64,000 bases of DNA from Macquaria australasica. Lineage: Eukaryota > Chordata > Actinopteri > Centrarchiformes > Percichthyidae. This document shows positions 44,308-54,422 of the stretch, piece by piece (within the stretch, counting starts at the first letter, position 1; each line of letters opens with the position of its first letter). The stretch covers positions 1 through 64,000 of the forward strand of contig SEMN01000053.1 of NCBI GenBank assembly GCA_005408345.1. The letters run 5' to 3'. The notes beneath the pieces were generated by a model. It had not been told where the DNA came from. It saw only the letters and a list, made by a program, of their open reading frames with translations, and made no database searches. Both the position numbers and the translations under genes were made by a program.

Positions 44308-47300
44308 CTCGTTGCTCCCCAGCTGACACTCGCTGTGCTGTCTGATGAGTGTTTTTATGTTTCTTACAAAATCTCTCTTTTGCAATGCTGTGTACTCAGC
44401 CATGCATACGCTACAGTGCTTGCCCAAACTCAGAACTCTGCTTGGCATCAAACAGGGGGGTAAGCTGTACTTTCAGATGGATTAATTTGTTAAGTGTTTG
44501 ATGTCTCAATGTGGTATTGCAAGATTACTACACGGTTTTCTTCCCAAGCTGAAATATTTACATCCTAGAAACTGCTTTGCACATTGTTCTCTACTTTGTA
44601 GGGCTTTCATCGACTCTGATGTTCTGAATATTTTGCTGCAGCAATAGAAAACAGGGTCTTCCTTAACTGGTATATGTGGGTCAAACTGATTAATTTGTCT
44701 GATACGTTTTAATATTGTTCATTGCATTACTTCAAGTCAAAAACAACACTCTGCTTGTACTCCTTGAAGGTAAAAAGTATCCCCTCCTGCTGAAAGGTTG
44801 AATAGTTTTAAATTCAATGCTTCTGTTGCAGGTAATCAAAGTTTATAATGAAGATAACACCAGCAGAGCAGTAGAGGTACCCAGTGACATCACTGCCCGG
44901 GACATATGCCAGCTGTTTGTCTTGAAGAACCACTGCATTGATGACCACAGCTGGACTCTTTTTGAACACCTCTCTCATCTGGGAATAGGTAAGATTTTGT
45001 TTGTGAGAATGTAAAAATCGTGATAACAGCATGGTCAATATCCTTATTAAATCTCAAAACACTGAAGTTGTATTTAATCAAAAGGTCCCTCTGCACCCAG
45101 TGTATCAGGCTCAGAGCCACATGGTTTCCTGTACTTTACATTGTAACCAAAAAAATACTCTTGACATATAATTTATAGAATTGTTATTTTGTTGTCTCAG
45201 TCAGTATTAGCCGTCATTTTTTGCAATGAACCTTTAGCAAAATAAAGATTTCTTTAAAGGTATCATTTTAATCTATAAATCAAACTGCAATGTAATGATC
45301 AGTAATGATGAATGAAATGATGTCATGGAAAACTAAATGGCTTCCTAGAAGAAAATGTCATGTGGCCTTTGTGAGAGTCTAAGTGCAGAGATTAGGTTAA
45401 GTGCTGTTGGTCAAAATATGCGTGAAGCAAATTTGATTTTGACATATTCATAGTATGTACTGGTGTTAATCATGATGGTGATGTTAGTCCTATGTGGTTG
45501 CTTGGTTTGGTGGGAGGAGTGGCAGTAGGTGGTGGGGTGGTGAAATATCTAGATATGTGTGAGTGGAGCGGAGCACTGTCGTCAGTCCTAAACCAATTCA
45601 TTGGCCAGTCACATCGTGTAAAATGTAAGGGGAGCTGATGTTGGTATTGATTGCATCTTAATCACTGTGAGGCATCAATTATAGATCTTCCTTGCATAGA
45701 ATATTATTTCTCATCCTCCATTGGCATTGCATTAGTAGAGAGGTAGTGCAGTGCATCACTGTCTACATTAGGGTATATAGATGTTCTCTCACTTTTATGA
45801 TTTTCAACCTTACTAGTATTTTCTGCATGGCTTTTGTTGTAGAATGCAAGAGGCTGCCGTGAGGTCTACATTGCTAAGCAGCATTACCTGCTGTTATATA
45901 TATTTACTGCAGAATATATACTGTGACAGAAGTATTTGTACGCAAAAGGCACATTACCTCCATTTGCATTCAAGAATGGTGTATGAATGACATAAAATAT
46001 AGCCTTATTAAGCCAACAGTGAAAAACACATATTTGTCAATGATGTATCAACACTGATCTGCTAGGGGACAGTTTGAGTGCATAAAAAAATTTCTCAGTT
46101 GCATTTTCACACTATTGCACACATTACATAATTCATGCATCTGTTCCGTTTCAGTCATCAATGTATTTCTTTTTTCAGATGGGTTAATGCTCCTTCATGG
46201 GTTGACAAAATTTCCCTGAGCTAATATAACTCTTAAAGAACCCATTGAATTGTCAAAATGCAATGTCTCAAAGCTCACGCCTCTTTTTCTTAATTCAGAA
46301 AAAGTTTAGCATTTGGAGATACATGGTAGTCACAGTATTTAGGTTGTAGACTGTAGTTTGCTTTTTTGCACAACAAGACATGTAAACGGCACATCTATAA
46401 ATGCTTTTTCAATTAAATCATTCAGAAATCAGGGCATTATGTCATTTTCAGAATGATCTTATCAGCAATGTAAATCATGACTATTTACTTGTTGTCTGAT
46501 GACTTCTTGGCCCTGATGTTGTTCATAGTTCATTGTTCAACACTGCTTCACATGGCTGTCTGAACCAAAAGAAGTTTGCCATTAAATCGACAACCATTTT
46601 AAGTTCTAGGAAATAATTAATGTTTATTTTGTACTGCTTGACGCGCTCACCCAGAGGTTACACATTGATACGAGGTTAATAATCAAACTCCGCGCCTTGA
46701 AGTGAAGCAATATAACTTACCAGCAAATCTTTTGCAGACATCATTGCATTGTGATTTTGAGAAGATTTGAACTTTATCTTTAACTTTGGTTTGGCATTAA
46801 AGCTGATTCTATTTGTTCTCCATCTTTTATCCATATAGATTAACCTGTCATTCATTTTCTTTCCTCTCGGTACCACTAGAGAGAATCATTGAAGACCATG
46901 AGTCTGTTATGGAGGTGCTGTCAGGCTGGGGAATGGACACAGACAGCCGTCTGTATTTTAGGAAGAATTATGCTAAATATGAATTCTTCAGGAAACCTCT
47001 GGTGAGTTTGTAATGAAATTATATTCTATGTTTATGGGTTCATACACATCATTTTGCATTTGGTATGTGCTCTCTTTGTACCAACCCACTCTATGTGGTT
47101 TGAGGGCTGTTGTAATAACTGATGTTGCTTTAATATTGGTAGGACTTTTTCCCGGATCACATGGTGTCCATATCCAGTGAAACCAATGGGATGTTGGATC
47201 CCTCTCAGCTTATACAGGTATCAAGTTCTTTCTGTTTACAGTGTACTCTCTTTGCCCTTGAGTGCCAGTTGTGAGGATAAGAACCTCTGTCTAAATGTGT

Positions 47301-50300
47301 TGTGTTACCTTAAGAATCTTCTGCACACACCCATCTATAGACAATTATTTCTCTACCCAACACAGACCTTTCTCAACTCCAGCACCTGTCCAGAGGTACA
47401 TGGACACCTCCATGCCAAAGAGCAAAGCAGAAAGTCTTGGAAGAAGTTTTTTTTTGTCCTGCGGAGGTCGGGACTTTATTTCTCCAATAAGGGAACTTCC
47501 AAGGTCAGTAAAACAAAACGACATTGCATTTTGAGGGAAATCAAAAGCAATATATAAAGAAGATTACTACACGGATTATTTGTTGCATACAACTAAAACC
47601 AATCTGATGCATGCAGTCCTATTTGGAGATGTAATTGCATTACATTGGTCAGTCATGGTTTCCCATTACTAGAATTAAATGCACATAGTCCTTAGTTTAC
47701 ACAGTAAACATCTAAGATTTAAAAAAATGCATGGCACCAATTGGAAAATTTAAATTATTGACTTAGTTTATGAAGATACATCCTTGTTCTCTGTTTGTGC
47801 ACAATGGGGTCACCAGTTCATCCTCTGTATATATCTCACTTGTGTTGTGAGAGGGCAGTGGAACAGGTTTAGCTTGATTTTCCTTAGGTCAGCTGGCATA
47901 GAAGCCAGGCAGAAACAGTACTCTTAATGCTGCTGACAAGTGAAGCTTATACCTAGGCACCAGCCATGCCAACACAACCACTTCTCAACTGCTTTCATTT
48001 CCTATAACAGTAGACCTTTTGTTGTCGAGTGCAGGAAGGTTCTTTGATATGGCGCCCACTTTTATTCTAGCAGGTTTACCATTCATCTGTGGTCTTGGTC
48101 AGACATATTGCTAGTCAGTCAGCACAGACACTAACGGCTGTGGCATTACTTTAAATAAGGAAGTGGGAACGGTGCGTGACATGGAAGCAGAACAATGGTT
48201 GTCTTTGTGCCTTTTTTTCTTGGAAATTCTTGGAAATCTTTAGCACAGTGTGGCTGTTGATACTGTTTCAATACAGCCCCTATCAATATGTCTAATTTAA
48301 TCCTTATCTCTTTCATTACATATATGCTTTAACCACACCCAGAATGAGTGATAACACTGTTATAGTAAATATGCATTGTTTAAATTAAAGTGTGCTCCAC
48401 CTCTGTCCTAAATTAGCTATTATGTTGCTTCTGCCCAAAAGATTAGATTGTAAGCATGGCCTGATATAAATATAGGTGGTATTTATCCAATGACACACAC
48501 ACAAACACAGACCATACGTGTGTCTCCATGCCTCACATACGACAGATTTACAGACATGATGTGGAGATGAATACTAGACCCAGAACTTTGATTTGATGTC
48601 ATATGAAAGTTCATCTATACTGTACTTATGTTTTATTGTGACCTCTCTTTGTTTAACAGGAACCAAGGCATCTCCAGTTCATTGCCGACTTCAGTGACAG
48701 CGATGTCTTCACAGTGTTGTCAGCCAAAAAACTACATGGAGCACCTACAGATTATGGCTTCTGTGTCAAGGTACCATCACTTTCTAGAAATGCCAAAACT
48801 GTACAAAAGGAGCAGAAGAAGAGTATTGATTCCCAGCATGTTGAACTCCTTTTGTCTCCCTGTAACTTCTTTCTCCAGTCCACAAAGTGTAGTTCAGCCC
48901 GGGACTTGAAGCTGCTTTGTGCTGATGATGAGCAGACCAGGACCTGCTGGATCACAGCCATGCGCTTGTTAAAGGTTGGCTTGCTGATCACTTACTCAGG
49001 GTGATGTCTAAGAGGAGGAATGCTGAGTCAGTGCTAGAATCAGATTTAGCTTTGGGAGGAGGTCAAGGGAAACTATTGAGTGATGCTGGATTAGCACTCC
49101 TGCTCTTTATAGAAGCAGCATGTGTTCATTGTCTGGATATCTGCTGGATACAGTTTAGAGCAGTCATAATACAGTAAAGCCCAACTGACTGTGACTTATC
49201 TGTATGTGCCCATTTTCATCACTGCACTACAGGTCTACTGAGAGTAATTTAAAGTTAACATGTAATTAATATTTGGTATTAGAATTTAAAATGCTGACAT
49301 TTTTCTGTGTTTCAGTACGGGATGCAGCTGTACCAAAACTTCATCCAGCCACACCAGAAACAAAAAGCTTCACCAATGGTAAGCTGAAGGTCTTATTTTC
49401 ATGTCATGTAACTCACTTGAAAAATGAACACCAACTCTGCAGTTTGCCTCAACTTCACCTTGTTGGGCCTTCAAGCCTCTTTTAACGTTAGATCATTGTT
49501 TTGGTTTTTCAGCCCACAAACTCTGCACCCACCAACCTTGTTTCTGGCTGCAGTAGGCAGCTTTTGTTTTTTTTTGTTTTTTTTAAAGCCAAAAAGCTCT
49601 GATAAACTCACTTTATGATACCCACCAAGCATCAAACGACCGACTAATAATGTTAGCATATAGGTGGGGAAGTTGGTAGAGCATTTGGCAGCTAAAAAGC
49701 CTGATATTTTACTTACGAGTTGGTGGAGACCAGACCAAAGCTAAAAGGACTTGCATACATCTCGTGGCCAGAAATACAACTCCAAATGAATGCTCATGTT
49801 GCTCCGTGTCTGTTGGATGTATGGGTAAATGTTTGCTAACAAGTTTGCCGTTGCAACTTAATAAGGTATTATGTCAATGTTGGTCCACTACCCCCAGGTG
49901 ACCAAAAGCAAATCAATTAATGCAGCTTTAAAGAAAAATTTTCATGTGTTAAAAATATGGAGCTAACACATAGCAGTCTAGTAATATATTTGCATAGGAC
50001 AAATGAGGCACCTTCAGTGTGTTAATGTAGGTTTGGTTTCCCAGAATATCCTCGGACTCTACTGGGAGTATTTTCGCAGCAGTGAACACAATCTATTTTT
50101 GGCTTTTGGACATGTTCACGAACCCTCTGCTTTCTAAAAATACACAGTGATCAGCTGCTCTCAGATTTAACATCTCATCACCTCTTCTCTGCTGTCGGAG
50201 GGTCATATGTGACCAACAGCCTCGCCAAGAGGATTAGCTTGAAAGATAAGGGAGTACATGAATCTGCCAAATGCAGGGTCAGGCTGCTGAGTCTTCTGTG

Positions 50301-52567
50301 CTTTACTTGACAGATTTAGCTCAACATGCTACCTTGAGAAAACTGCTTCATGGAAAAAAATAAAAGCTGTATTTGAATACAAGATTAAGTAACATATTTA
50401 TAAGCAATGATGGGTATCTTTGCATCATTGGAATTGGGGCAGAGTGGATAAGACGTACCGGAATGCCTCTACCCTTAAAGTAAACACTGCACACTTTGTT
50501 TAAACCACTTGTTTAAATTGTAAGCCTAGTAGCTGGTAGAGGAACGAATGTGGTCATTTAAAAGCTTCTTGGTAATCCTGATAAGAAGAATTTTCTTGAG
50601 TGTGTGCAGTGAGCCACTCACTATATGGCAGCTTAAAGGACTGAAATGTGCCCATGTGTCACTCTTTTCAAAGCCACTCTAATCTCTTTTCAATGGAGTT
50701 TTCTGTCTGGAATCATCTAGAAATGATGAAGATGGAGTCACGTTACTCAGACACTAGGTGGCAATACAATACCACAAGACGGCAAAAGTCAGTCTACTTC
50801 CCTTCCATGGTATACAAAGGAAATATCAACTCATACAGTCAATACAAAAATAACATTTCAATACATGTATGCAATTTCAGAGAAGCATCTCAGAGAATTC
50901 ACTGGTGGCCATGGACTTTTCTGGCCAAAAGAGCCGGGTGATTGAGAACCCATCTGAGGCGCTGTCTGTGGCTGTAGAGGAAGGCCTGTCCTGGAGGGTA
51001 AGTCAGAGTGTAGCTCATAAAACTGTCTCTACCCGAGAAACAACAGTGAGAGACATTTCCCAATGCTGCTAACAAGAAAGCAGGGTAAACTGGAGGTTAG
51101 TAAACGATAATGCTTTATTTTACAACAGCCATATTGCTATTGTTTTACTCAGTGAAAACATGTACTCTTGACATTTTGGTGAACTTCTGAAAATCTCTGA
51201 AATAAATGGCGCTAAAAATGCTGTGAGAAAATCTTGGAACCAATTCTTCAGATGTAATCATGTGCTCTTACAATATACAACCTTATCATACCTGTCAATG
51301 TCCAGTGTAACAAGCGTTACTATGAATTTACATAGAATTTTAGAACAACATAGATTATATTCATACACACAGTGGCTTTAACACAGCAAAATACAGCTAA
51401 TAAGGTCAACACTTGTAAGCACCTCATACGTTGTTATTACCTTTAGAATACAAAGGCAAGAGAAACAGGATCAATTAACTATGTATTAACATTATTTTAA
51501 CTAATATTGTGGTTGTAACTCATTTCTCCCGCAGAGGAAAAGCTGCCATCGTCTGAGCGGCCACGGGAGCCCCTCCACATCACAGAGCTCAGTGTTAAAC
51601 ATAGGTTAGTGGGAGACATTTTTATTATTTTTTATTTGCTCTCTGTACACAAGTAAAATAAATCATTTGTAATACATTGTCTCTCTTTGTGCTTCAGCCC
51701 TCCACTTGGCTCAGTCCTGGTTCCACGGCAAACTGTCTCGGGATGAGGCTCAGCGTCTAATCACTCAGCAGGGTCTTATCGATGGGTAAGCAGCACTCCT
51801 TTTTTTGTTTACAATGTGTTATTAAAGAAATTAGGTTTAATCTTTTTAAGAAGACATAAGAAACATAACAACTGCATTATTTTATGGCACAGTCACAACA
51901 TCTGAATGTGTCTTTATATATTTACATCTGTCAGTATACGGAAGCAGATCTCCAAAAAGCAAAACAAGGGAGCTAAAGCAATATTCAATAGTGGTCCGTA
52001 ATATACCAGACTTTCAGAGACAGTTTGTCCTATGTCATTCTCTAAGTGCTGGCAAATGCCGCATGATGTGTTAAAAAATGTTTTAGATTAACTGTTATCT
52101 ATATTTTAGGAAATCTCGAAATAGGGTAAAAGTGAGAACAGCAGTTTAAAGTTTTCTTCTTTTTTTTTCCCAGAGTATTTCTTCTGAGGGACAGCCAAAG
52201 CAACCCTAAGACGTTTGTACTGTCACTGTGCCACATGCAGAAAATCAAACACTTTCAGATCTTACCCGTGAGTAAAATCTACTGTTTGGATATACATAAC
52301 TTCCAAAAACTACCTCCAAATTTGAGCCTCGTGCTCAGTAAGTCACCCATCTCTTGTGTGCTATTCCTTTGTGTGTGGATGTGCATGTATGCATGTGTAT
52401 GTGTGCATACTTCACTGTAGGTGGATGATGAAGGGGAGTTATTCTACAGTCTGGATGACGGTCACACACGATTCACCGACTTGATCCAGTTGGTGGAGTT
52501 TTACCAGCTAAACCGAGGGGTGTTGCCCTGCAAGCTCAAACACCACTGTGCCCGGATCACCCTGTGA
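29462..52567 (+). CDS. grb14: Grb14, growth factor receptor-bound protein 14 (14 coding exons)
   Basis: Cytoplasmic adaptor of the Grb7/10/14 family; mammalian Grb14 binds the activated insulin receptor through BPS and SH2 and inhibits its kinase. Coding exons: 29462-29649, 30888-31017, 44832-44988, 46880-47001, 47143-47217, 47366-47503, 48660-48770, 48879-48974, 49316-49378, 50881-50997, 51535-51604, 51698-51785, 52174-52267, 52421-52567. All phases join; 531 residues against 540 in human. Domains: proline motif PVPNPFPEL (75-83); Ras-associating domain from about 107 (VIKVYNEDNTSRAVEVPSDI); PH domain at about 228-337 (GHLHAKEQSRKSWKK, LRRSGLYFS, CWITAMRLLKYG); BPS at about 361-399 (SISENSLVAMDFSGQKSRVI); SH2 from about 430 (WFHGKLSRDEAQRLI, FLLRDSQSNP with the phosphotyrosine-binding Arg at about 457). 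No breaks. Start chosen because it opens the only frame joining exon 2. Confidence 0.96.
29650..30887 (+). other. grb14 intron 1
   Basis: 1.24 kb, AT-rich, with a CT-rich tract just before the acceptor. Nothing else recognised. Confidence 0.8.
30888..31017 (+). CDS. grb14: grb14 coding exon 2 (PNPFPEL motif)
   Basis: Acceptor AG at 30886-30887, donor GTGAGT at 31018. Encodes SNKEGEESFSSPVPNPFPEL followed by IPSTLSPLVSE. The proline motif is a hallmark of Grb7/10/14 N termini. Confidence 0.93.
31650..32420. repeat. Repeat-like block with a duplicated motif
   Basis: AGTTACTGTTGCTAAGC at 31701-31717 recurs as AGTTACGGTTGCTAAGC at 32352-32368. Between them lies an 80-codon open frame (31805-32044, + strand, MKQWFFDANSDSWLKN start) that I do not recognise. 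It may be a fragment of a DNA transposon flanked by sub-terminal repeats; identity unproven. Confidence 0.35.
33019..33030 (+). promoter_or_regulatory. CTCF-like core motif
   Basis: GCAGCAGGGGGC fits 11 of 12 positions of the CTCF core CCASYAGRKGGC. Not obviously inside a repeat. Binding not shown. Confidence 0.3.
35335..35388. repeat. Compound (TG)n(TA)n(GA)n microsatellite
   Basis: TG run, then TATATATA, then GAGAGAGAGAGA, in grb14 intron 2. Likely polymorphic. Confidence 0.9.
36451..36489. repeat. GATAAG-type short tandem array
   Basis: AGATAAG/GTAGATAAG repeated: six GATA cores in about 39 bases, five of them GATAAG, all on the + strand. Could be a simple tandem repeat or a GATA-factor site cluster. 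Confidence 0.7.
37719..37760. repeat. (CT)n(CTTTT)n pyrimidine tract
   Basis: CTCTCTCTCTCT followed by CTTTT repeats: a long strand-asymmetric polypyrimidine run in grb14 intron 2. Confidence 0.9.
38136..38152. repeat. (AATA)n microsatellite
   Basis: GAATAAATAAATAAATAATT, about four units. Confidence 0.8.
40690..40975. mobile_element. Probable MITE remnant of the GGGCCGATA-type family
   Basis: ATTGGTGGGCCGCTATGATT, TCGGCTGATATGTATAAAAA and GTTTGTCCACTAGAGGGCAC are phrases of an abundant teleost non-autonomous element recalled from memory. Strongly decayed; edges approximate. Confidence 0.45.
40841..40854 (+). promoter_or_regulatory. CTCF-like motif, full core match
   Basis: CCACTAGAGGGCAC matches every position of CCASYAGRKGGC and the following purine. 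It lies within the probable MITE remnant. Confidence 0.45.
44274..44307. repeat. (GA)n microsatellite
   Basis: Almost pure GA run about 520 bases before grb14 exon 3. Confidence 0.92.
44832..44988 (+). CDS. grb14: grb14 coding exon 3 (RA domain, first part)
   Basis: Acceptor AG at 44830-44831, donor GTAAGA at 44989. Encodes VIKVYNEDNTSRAVEVPSDI, then CQLFVLKNHCIDDHSWTLFE and HLSHLGI; nearly identical to mammalian Grb14. Confidence 0.96.
44989..46879 (+). other. grb14 intron 3
   Basis: 1.9 kb, AT-rich. A G-rich stretch GGTGGGAGGAGTGGCAG occurs near 45509. No gene or recognised repeat. Confidence 0.75.
46880..47001 (+). CDS. grb14: grb14 coding exon 4 (RA domain, end)
   Basis: Acceptor CTAG ending 46879, donor GTGAGT at 47002. 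Encodes RIIEDHESVMEVLSGWGMDT and YFRKNYAKYEFFRKPL. Confidence 0.96.
47143..47217 (+). CDS. grb14: grb14 coding exon 5
   Basis: Acceptor TAG ending 47142, donor GTATCA at 47218; 25 whole codons. Encodes DFFPDHMVSISSETNGMLDP and SQLIQ, the RA-PH linker. Confidence 0.94.
47366..47503 (+). CDS. grb14: grb14 coding exon 6 (PH domain start)
   Basis: Acceptor CACAG ending 47365, donor GTCAGT at 47504. Encodes CPEVHGHLHAKEQSRKSWKK, then FFFVLRRSGLYFSNKGTSK. A run of nine T codes for three Phe. Confidence 0.96.
48660..48770 (+). CDS. grb14: grb14 coding exon 7 (PH domain)
   Basis: Acceptor ACAG ending 48659, donor GTACCA at 48771. Encodes EPRHLQFIADFSDSDVFTVL and SAKKLHGAPTDYGFCVK. Confidence 0.96.
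48879..48974 (+). CDS. grb14: grb14 coding exon 8 (PH domain end)
   Basis: Acceptor CCAG ending 48878, donor GTTGGC at 48975. Encodes STKCSSARDLKLLCADDEQT and RTCWITAMRLLK. It is only 108 bases after exon 7. Confidence 0.96.
49316..49378 (+). CDS. grb14: grb14 coding exon 9
   Basis: Acceptor TTCAG ending 49315, donor GTAAGC at 49379; 21 codons starting YGMQLYQNFIQPHQKQK. Shorter than the human counterpart, which has extra Ser/Gly residues here. Confidence 0.92.
49551..49931 (+). repeat. MITE-like interspersed repeat, copy 2
   Basis: Same family and same strand as 906-1228. It starts CAGTAGGCAGCTTTTG and ends AATGCAGCTTTAA; the longer copy keeps GTTGGTGGAGACCAGACC and related blocks. Located in grb14 intron 9. 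Confidence 0.72.
50881..50997 (+). CDS. grb14: grb14 coding exon 10 (BPS region)
   Basis: Acceptor TTTCAG ending 50880, donor GTAAGT at 50998. Encodes RSISENSLVAMDFSGQKSRV and IENPSEALSVAVEEGLSWR, the insulin-receptor-binding BPS segment, almost unchanged from mammals. Confidence 0.97.
51535..51604 (+). CDS. grb14: grb14 coding exon 11
   Basis: Acceptor CGCAG ending 51534, donor GTTAGT at 51605. Encodes RKSCHRLSGHGSPSTSQSSV, then LNI, the BPS-SH2 linker. Confidence 0.93.
51698..51785 (+). CDS. grb14: grb14 coding exon 12 (SH2 start)
   Basis: Acceptor TTCAG ending 51697, donor GTAAGC at 51786. Encodes LAQSWFHGKLSRDEAQRLIT and QQGLIDG. Confidence 0.96.
52174..52267 (+). CDS. grb14: grb14 coding exon 13 (SH2 core)
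   Basis: Acceptor CCCAG ending 52173, donor GTGAGT at 52268. Encodes VFLLRDSQSNPKTFVLSLCH and KIKHFQILP. The FLVR motif is FLLR here; the critical Arg is kept. Confidence 0.96.
52421..52567 (+). CDS. grb14: grb14 last coding exon with stop
   Basis: Acceptor TGTAG ending 52420. Encodes DDGHTRFTDLIQLVEFYQLN and GVLPCKLKHHCARITL, then TGA 52565-52567. Confidence 0.97.
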   Translation: MDDEGELFYSLDDGHTRFTDLIQLVEFYQLNRGVLPCKLKHHCARITL

Positions 52568-54160
52568 ACAAGGGACCCAAGAGACCCCCGAGGGCCCACA
52601 TGCACCATAACTCCGGGGCCTTTCTGGACAAACACTCCCAGTGTTCTTGTGCCTTGAAGAAGAAAGATACACAGACGAACTGATCAGCCATGCTCACTGA
52701 AACCACTGTTATCGTCCACGTTCATACTGTGGTACATGGTCCCTCTTCTGAATTTGACAGTAGACTGTATAATAACTGACTACATGTGCTGAAGATGATT
52801 TGTTTTGTCTGGTGAACATTACTCTTTGGCCATGTAATGTGCCCACAGGTGACGGTAAATCCATTGTGCAAAGTCCAAACATGACTTCTTGTGCTCTTGT
52901 AGAGCTGAATGTGTACTGCAAACAGCTCGCGAGTCTAACAACATCATGACACCAATGAAAGAAAGTCGTTTTTTCTTGGCAAGTGACATACAGTAGCTGG
53001 AATTTTAGTTTTTACTGAAAACATTTCAACAGAATGTCGACCGCAGTATGTATACAGTAATTATATATACCTGTCAGGTATGGTCTGTCAAAGCTAATGA
53101 TGGTTGAATCCCAAGAAGGGCATCAGCTTTTATTTTAAACTATATCATGCTGGGAATTGTAGTACACAACACCTCTGTCCTGCTAATTTTGAGAAAAACT
53201 GAGCTATCTTACTTTTCATTATCATTGTATCTCTAAGTATTCAGGTATTTTTTTTTTTTTTTTAAATGATAGTTGTTTTCTATTTGAGAGATAAAATGAC
53301 CTCTCAGGAAGTGTCACTGTGCATGCCCTGTAAGCTGGACTGAGACTGCTATAGAGAGAAAAAGAGGTTTAAATGTACAGGTGGAGAGAAATGGCACACA
53401 ACCTCACTAGCCTGCACTGTACATTCATTTTAAATGTATGTGATTAAATGAAATCTTTGTATTACATGAAAATAGTTGTGAGCTTGCTCTAAAGCAAGAG
53501 CAGTGAAATATGTTCCACCAATTTTAGATATAAGCCATTAAGATGGAAATCAGAAATACTGTGCGACTGATTTTGATCATATCTGAATTAATTGTATATT
53601 GAAATTTAGGTTTTATATTTTCCAGAGATTCAGGTATACAGTTTGCAAAACCTGGGTTGGTTGTATTTTGATGTTATTGCCACTGCTGTGGTTATACAGT
53701 GTCAGATATTGTTTGTTTTCATAAAGCCAATAATGCATCAGCTTTTAAAAACAAGCTATTTTAAATCAGTGACATGATTGAAATGATCTTCTGTTAGTAG
53801 TTTCATTTTTTTTCTTCAGCTGGACAACAGTGCATTGAACAATGAATGTCATGGACTGCATAGTTTTATATATATAAACAAAGTCTGTTTGTAATGTATG
53901 ACCTCAGTGATGTTTAAAAACGGCCAGCAATGTGTTATTCCTGTTTGCTGCAGCTCGGCACGCAGCACGGTAAACTCTTAACTCAAAAGCCCCGATGAGA
54001 TCTGGGACAGTGTGAAGCAATTGATCACTAGGCTGATAAACTCAGGCTTTATTTAAAATATAATACAGTACACATTATAGTCTTTGCATGGTAAATAGGA
54101 CATACAGGGTTATGATACAAATGCAACGGCAGACACTAAATCTCACTATAAAATAAAATG
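52568..54160 (+). other. grb14: grb14 probable 3' UTR
   Basis: AT-rich sequence without coding character. Possible signals are ATTAAA 53443-53448 and AATAAA 54152-54157. The true end is not determined. Confidence 0.45.
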
Positions 54161-54408
54161 TCCACCTGAGCCATCTCATCAGCACACAGTGGGGAGCTTC
54201 TCTGCTCAGAAAGATTTTTATAGTGAATACATAAGTCATGATTTTCTAATGAGATCCAGCATGTAGTTAAATTTAGTCATACTATATAGCCTGTGTATGG
54301 GACACATTAGCCTAACATTGCCAAGTATGATTTACTGAATTCTGTGGGTAGTGTATGTATATATACCCTGTGTCCTCCACAGCACTGTCACATAAATAAT
54401 CTTTATAA

Positions 54409-54422
54409 CCACTAGATGGTAC
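54409..54422 (+). promoter_or_regulatory. CTCF-like motif
   Basis: CCACTAGATGGTAC matches 11 of the 12 core positions (T for the last C), just after the grb14 3' end. Confidence 0.25.

Larger units (their letters stand above)
31018..44831 (+). other. grb14 intron 2 (13.8 kb)
   Basis: Largest intron in the window, with no nested gene supported. Contents: repeat-like block 31650-32420, CTCF-like site 33019, TG/TA/GA microsatellite 35335-35388, GATA-rich cluster 36451-36489, CT/CTTTT tract 37719-37760, AATA tract 38136-38152, MITE-like repeat about 40690-40975 with a CTCF-like site, hairpin 41688-41715 and GA repeat 44274-44307. Confidence 0.8.

Noticed and set aside
50431..50480. tRNA-like A-box (GGGGCAGAGTGGATAAGAC)
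   Set aside because: No B-box, no cloverleaf and no acceptor stem can be drawn. Most likely chance, or a very old SINE head.
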